Source: Exiguobacterium acetylicum
Lineage (GTDB): Bacteria > Bacillota > Bacilli > Exiguobacteriales > Exiguobacteriaceae
Direction: 5' to 3'
DNA: 64,000 bases
Assembly: GCF_022170825.1 (NCBI RefSeq)
Contig: NZ_CP081878.1
Span: 2,506,001 to 2,570,000, forward strand
In this document: positions 61,233 through 64,000 of the stretch, one piece after another
Numbering within the stretch: position 1 is the stretch's first letter
Layout of the letters: each line of letters opens with the position of its first letter
Notes under the pieces: generated by a model
Seen by the model: the letters and a program-made list of their open reading frames with translations, nothing else
The model's database searches: none
Told to the model about the DNA's origin: nothing
Program-made: the position numbers and the translations under genes

Positions 61233-61589
61233 TTAAATCCGTTTATCGATTAATTGATTAAATTCCATGAATGCCGCAAAAAAATCAAGTTCCTTTTTAC
61301 TCGGAATTTCCTGCACGACGTTATTATTCGTATCAACGACTTGAATGTAATATTCGTTCAATTGTTCATGTTTAACGAACTTCAGTCCTGTCCGTTGAAG
61401 TTCAAGTTTGATGTTCGCTTGTTCCATCGCTGTTTCAAGTTTCGTAATGTGTTGGGGTGTCGGTAGAACGACGACTCCTTCTTCTGCTAACGCTTCCTGA
61501 TTCGCTTCCACAAACACATTCCGTGTCGCTTCGTACGGTAGGACGTTCGAAGGCAGATGAAGGCGAATTTCCGTATTGATGGAATTCAT
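61233..61589 (-). CDS. flaG: FlaG-family flagellar protein
   Basis: A 118-residue protein with the C-terminal FlaG domain (LKFVKHEQLNEYYIQVVDTN, VVQEIPSKKELDFFAAF). FlaG proteins influence filament length and lie next to fliD, as B. subtilis yvyC does. AGGAGT precedes the ATG. First gene of the operon behind a sigma-D promoter. Confidence 0.9.
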   Translation of the reverse strand: MNSINTEIRLHLPSNVLPYEATRNVFVEANQEALAEEGVVVLPTPQHITKLETAMEQANIKLELQRTGLKFVKHEQLNEYYIQVVDTNNNVVQEIPSKKELDFFAAFMEFNQLIDKRI

Positions 61590-61623
61590 AGTCGGTCACT
61601 CCTTATTTTGTTCTCTATGTAGT

Positions 61624-61650
61624 GTATCGGTTTAATCACTCAATTCTTTA
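61624..61650 (-). promoter_or_regulatory. Sigma-D promoter of flaG-fliD-fliS-fliT
   Basis: Minus strand TAAA (complement 61647-61650), 15-nt spacer and ACCGATAC (complement 61624-61631), close to TAAA-N15-GCCGATAT. Confidence 0.75.
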
Positions 61651-61692
61651 TACTAATTGATTTATAAAACCTTTTAGTCAAACAACAATAAC

Positions 61693-61722
61693 AAAAAAGG
61701 TCACGGAACGCGTCCGTGACCT
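61693..61722 (-). terminator. Terminator of the main flagellin transcript
   Basis: AGGTCACGGA pairs with TCCGTGACCT around CGCGT and is followed by TTTTTTG on the minus strand. It lies after exon 2, so the intron and exon 2 are inside the flagellin transcript. Confidence 0.9.
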
Positions 61723-61748
61723 GAACAATCAATATGTGCCAATTACGA

Positions 61749-61793
61749 TTAACGGAGTAATTGGAGAACGCCTTGCGGCTGTTGGTTCGCTTG
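61749..61793 (-). CDS. hag: Flagellin exon 2 (second C-terminal tail)
   Basis: Fifteen codons reading QANQQPQGVLQLLR and TAA. Joined after Ala385 of exon 1 they restore the canonical AMLAQANQQPQ...QLLR flagellin end seen in B. subtilis Hag. Compared with the tail encoded just before 62118, 12 of 45 bases differ but only two residues change. There is no ribosome site or start, so it can only be expressed by splicing. Confidence 0.75.
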   Translation of the reverse strand, partial: QANQQPQGVLQLLR

Positions 61794-62162
61794 CTACGCG
61801 CATTAGCTTTCGCTAATGATAAGACTATATCTTCATCCTAGATATCCTAGGAGCTGGGCACTTCCCCCGCCGTTTACGGAGTACGGATTTCATAACCATC
61901 GGACAAGTCCATTAGGTCGTCTATCCTAGTCGTTGAACCTTCACCAAGGTTTCCCTACAGGTGCTTGGCTGCTGATTGTCCAATCCTTGATGTTTTTCAA
62001 AACGGTCACGCTCGCCGTTTCCAGCCACGTTGTCGTACACCAAGGCTCTCAGGAGTTCCAGCAATTCACCCAGTCATGTTCTAATCCGTTACCAGATTAG
62101 ACGCCCGGTAGAATCAATTATCGAAGGAGTTGAAGAACGCCCTGCGGTGTCTGATTCGATTG
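61794..62162 (-). ncRNA. Group I self-splicing intron in the flagellin gene
   Basis: On the minus strand all four conserved group I elements occur in order: P (AATTGCTGGAA, 62056-62066), Q (AATCAGCAGCC, 61967-61977), R (GTTCAACGACTA, 61927-61938) and S (AAGATATAGTC, 61823-61833). P pairs with Q (P4, TTGCTG/CAGCAG) and R with S (P7, GACTA/TAGTC). A P2 hairpin TCTAATC/GATTAGA and a GAAA-capped P9 hairpin (61801-61818) complete the core. No endonuclease frame is present. The boundaries are my inference: the upstream exon ends in U (62163) and the intron ends in G (61794), as the class requires. The 5' boundary is less certain, because an alternative 7-bp P1 would place it after 62136. Confidence 0.85.
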
Positions 62163-63317
62163 AGCCAACATTGCTTGTGCAGCTTGTGCAAGAATCGAGT
62201 TCTTTGTTTGGTTCATCATTTCTTTCGCCATATCAACGTCACGAACGCGTGATTCAGCCGCTGTGATATTTTCAGACGATGTTTTTAAGTTGTTGATTGT
62301 ATGTTCTAGACGGTTTTGATTAGCACCTAAAGAAGAACGTTGTGTTGAAATATCTTTAATTGAACGATCCATTGTAGAAATTAAGTTTTCAAAATTAGAT
62401 TTACTTAATCCATTAGCAGCTTGTAATTTATTTAAAGCTAGTTCGATGGTATCTGAACCATTCGCAGATTCAATGTTACCAATTGTCGATGCGTCGTATT
62501 TTCCGAAAGATACAGATAGAGTTTCATCTGATCCTCCTTTTGTACCAATTAAAAATTCTGCCGCTCCACTTCCTGCTGCAGTTTTAATCGTATCAGTAGC
62601 TGTTGTTTCTAATGCTGCACCAATAAGGTCTGCTGTAGTTGTACCACTAACTGTTAAACTAATTCCCAATTCATTAAACGATAGGGTTTTAGAGTCGCCA
62701 GCAGTAGCAGGTAACGTAATAGTTTGAGCAACGTTATCTCCACTTCTTGTTAACGTTAACTTATCAGTTGTATCATCGTATGAAAACTGATAGTCACGAT
62801 TAGCTAAAGCTCCAGATACATCAATTGCAGAAATTACAGAACCTACACCTGCTGCAGTACCTACTTTTAATTCAGAAGTTGAATCTAGCTTAGCAGATAG
62901 ATCACCATTCAATAATTTTTTATCGTTGAATGCTGTAGTTTTAGAAACACGATTGATTTCAGTTTCTAACTGCTCTAATTCATCTAGAATCGCGCCTTTA
63001 TCATCGCTATTATTTGTTTCGTTAGCACCTTGAACCGCTAACTCACGCATACGTTGAGAAATTGCGTGTACTTCATTTAAAGCTCCTTCAGCTGTTTGAA
63101 TCATTGAAATACCATCTTGTGCATTTCGTGAAGCTTGATCAAGTCCACGAACTTGAGCACGCATTTTTTCAGAAATTGAAAGACCTGCTGCATCGTCTCC
63201 AGCTTTGTTGATGCGAAGACCTGAAGCAAGTTTCTCCATTGATTTGCTTTGCGCTGCAGAAGCCGCAGACAATTTGTTGTGCGTGTTAAGCGCTGTAATG
63301 TTGTGATTGATAATCAT
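62118..63317 (-). CDS. hag: Main flagellin (unspliced reading; exon 1 is 62163-63317)
   Basis: Filament subunit. The frame shown is 399 residues with conserved D0/D1 ends (MIINHNITALNTHNKLSAAS; RVRDVDMAKEMMNQTKNSIL) and a variable centre (about 130-310). I start at the ATG at 63317 after GGAGGGA. Without splicing it ends QSNQTPQGVLQLLR and TAA at 62118-62120. If the group I intron is removed, the last 14 codons come from 61749-61793 and the product is also 399 residues, changed only at 387 (Ser to Ala) and 390 (Thr to Gln). The central third looks AT-richer than both ends and than neighbouring genes. Confidence 0.95.
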   Translation of the reverse strand: MIINHNITALNTHNKLSAASAAQSKSMEKLASGLRINKAGDDAAGLSISEKMRAQVRGLDQASRNAQDGISMIQTAEGALNEVHAISQRMRELAVQGANETNNSDDKGAILDELEQLETEINRVSKTTAFNDKKLLNGDLSAKLDSTSELKVGTAAGVGSVISAIDVSGALANRDYQFSYDDTTDKLTLTRSGDNVAQTITLPATAGDSKTLSFNELGISLTVSGTTTADLIGAALETTATDTIKTAAGSGAAEFLIGTKGGSDETLSVSFGKYDASTIGNIESANGSDTIELALNKLQAANGLSKSNFENLISTMDRSIKDISTQRSSLGANQNRLEHTINNLKTSSENITAAESRVRDVDMAKEMMNQTKNSILAQAAQAMLAQSNQTPQGVLQLLR

Positions 63318-63434
63318 TGTAATTTCCCTCCATAGGATAATTTTTTTTGTCTCTTTGAAGATCCGTCTTCTCCGAGATGTGCCCCCTGGCCGGCCCAAGG
63401 GTGACACAGTGGATTAGGTCGATGACTGCTTCCA
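63318..63434 (-). promoter_or_regulatory. Structured leader of the flagellin mRNA
   Basis: About 117 nt between the expected start and the ATG. It contains possible stems GGGTG/CACCC (63399-63403 with 63433-63437) and a GGCCGGCC palindrome near 63387-63394, and several GGA triplets including the ribosome site. B. subtilis hag has a CsrA-bound leader; a similar role is possible here but not shown. Confidence 0.5.
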
Positions 63435-63440
63435 CCCTAT

Positions 63441-63466
63441 ATATCGTCGTCCACTCGAAATGTTTA
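63441..63466 (-). promoter_or_regulatory. Sigma-D promoter of the main flagellin gene
   Basis: Minus strand TAAA (complement 63463-63466), 14-nt spacer and GACGATAT (complement 63441-63448), one mismatch from the sigma-D -10 GCCGATAT. Confidence 0.8.
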
Positions 63467-63487
63467 ACAACTTTCTTCAAAAAAATG

Positions 63488-63523
63488 CAAAAAAATCGCA
63501 CATCCGATTTAGATGTACGATTT
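63488..63523 (-). terminator. Terminator of the chemotaxis receptor gene
   Basis: AAATCGTACATC pairs with GATGTGCGATTT and is followed by TTTTTGC on the minus strand. Confidence 0.85.
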
Positions 63524-63532
63524 CCTAATAGT

Positions 63533-64000
63533 TTAAAGACGCGTCGCACCTGTCTCTGCTTGTAATTGCTCCGCTACCGCCACAAGTTCTTCCATCGCAC
63601 CATTCACTTCACCGAGCGATGCCGCTTGATGGCTCGACGCCTGTAAGACTTGTTCTGCATGTTTCGAAGCTTCTTCGACCATTGCCAAGATATTCGCAGT
63701 CGTTAAACCGACCTGATCAATCTCTTGATCGGATTTGACGACAAGCTGGTCAACCGATTTAACGCGTGAATAGACGTTCTCCGTCGAATGATGAATCTCT
63801 TCAAATGACGAGCCTGCCTGCTCAACAAGTCCAACACCTGTCGCAACTTCACTTTGGACATCGGTCATTGCGTTTGCCGTATCATTAACAAGACGTTTGA
63901 CACCAGAAATCAAATCGGTGATTTCTTTCGCTGACGTTGCTGTCTGTTCCGCTAATTTTTTAACTTCTGCTGCGACGACGGCAAAACCACGTCCTGCTTC
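63533..64000 (-). CDS. Methyl-accepting chemotaxis protein, C-terminal part
   Basis: The last 155 residues of a chemoreceptor; the start lies beyond the right edge. The frame enters with EAGRGFAVVAAEVKKLAEQT, the highly conserved CheA/CheW-contacting hairpin tip region, and continues through a helical methylation bundle to a short tail ending QAETGATRL. It signals through CheA to the flagellar motor. Upstream of the flagellin promoter, with its own terminator. Confidence 0.95.
   Translation of the reverse strand, partial: EAGRGFAVVAAEVKKLAEQTATSAKEITDLISGVKRLVNDTANAMTDVQSEVATGVGLVEQAGSSFEEIHHSTENVYSRVKSVDQLVVKSDQEIDQVGLTTANILAMVEEASKHAEQVLQASSHQAASLGEVNGAMEELVAVAEQLQAETGATRL

Noticed and set aside
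62021-62026. GGCTGG as a guide sequence for the 5' splice site at 62163
   Set aside because: It can pair with the exon end by wobble, but it lies between the P and Q elements, where a group I guide cannot be.
63318-63434. Cyclic di-GMP riboswitch in the flagellin leader
   Set aside because: No match to the conserved GEMM core or the type II pseudoknot pattern that I could recognise.

Overview
The window reads as a chromosomal core segment of a low-to-mid GC Bacillales bacterium. Gene content and order follow the Bacillus subtilis region that runs from the secG/rnr and glycolysis genes through clpP, trxB, hprK, uvrBA, ftsEX, prfB-secA and hpf to the late flagellar genes. Several deviations point to Exiguobacterium or a close relative: no crh after whiA, no sporulation genes beyond a kapB homologue, and a ferritin-like acyl-ACP desaturase. 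That genus call is an inference; nothing in the window proves it.

Layout. 1-3050: rnr (cut by the left edge), a carboxylesterase and secG, all on the minus strand. 3093-8851: ribose operon rbsRKDACB with a promoter whose spacer is a perfect RbsR-type palindrome, plus a likely cre site. 8900-11655: small accessory genes, a structured 127-bp repeat and an acyl-ACP desaturase operon. 11845-19105: glycolytic operon cggR-gapA-pgk-tpiA-gpmI-eno under a CggR-type operator. 19116-20860: a thioredoxin-fold protein, rpoN and tRNA-Arg(CCG). 20846-21541: clpP with a CtsR box. 21629-31501: an RHH protein, whiA-yvcK-rapZ, trxB, a TPR protein, kapB, and hprK-lgt-ppaX-yvoF. 31463-37607: a yvlB-like gene and SOS-controlled uvrBA. 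37704-45011: minJ, ctpB, an M23 hydrolase, ftsEX, cccB and a YitT protein. 45109-50224: GNAT, methyltransferase, prfB, secA. 50303-52200: hpf, a cold shock gene and comK.

52188-64000 is a flagellar block. A plus-strand operon carries a FliK-like protein, a FlhB C-terminal-like protein, a FliS-like chaperone, a second flagellin and a YaaR (DUF327) protein, followed by a DUF2225 protein and a membrane diguanylate cyclase. A minus-strand operon carries flaG-fliD-fliS-fliT-like. Then come the main flagellin gene and the end of a chemotaxis receptor. Three sigma-D type promoters are visible.

The most striking feature is the 3' end of the main flagellin gene. A complete group I intron core (P, Q, R, S elements and a P9 hairpin) lies between two copies of the flagellin C-terminal coding sequence. 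The unspliced message ends with one tail and stop codon. Splicing at the sites I propose would replace it with a second tail, giving a protein of identical length (399 residues) that differs at only two positions. The central part of the same gene looks AT-richer than its ends, which suggests a mosaic origin.
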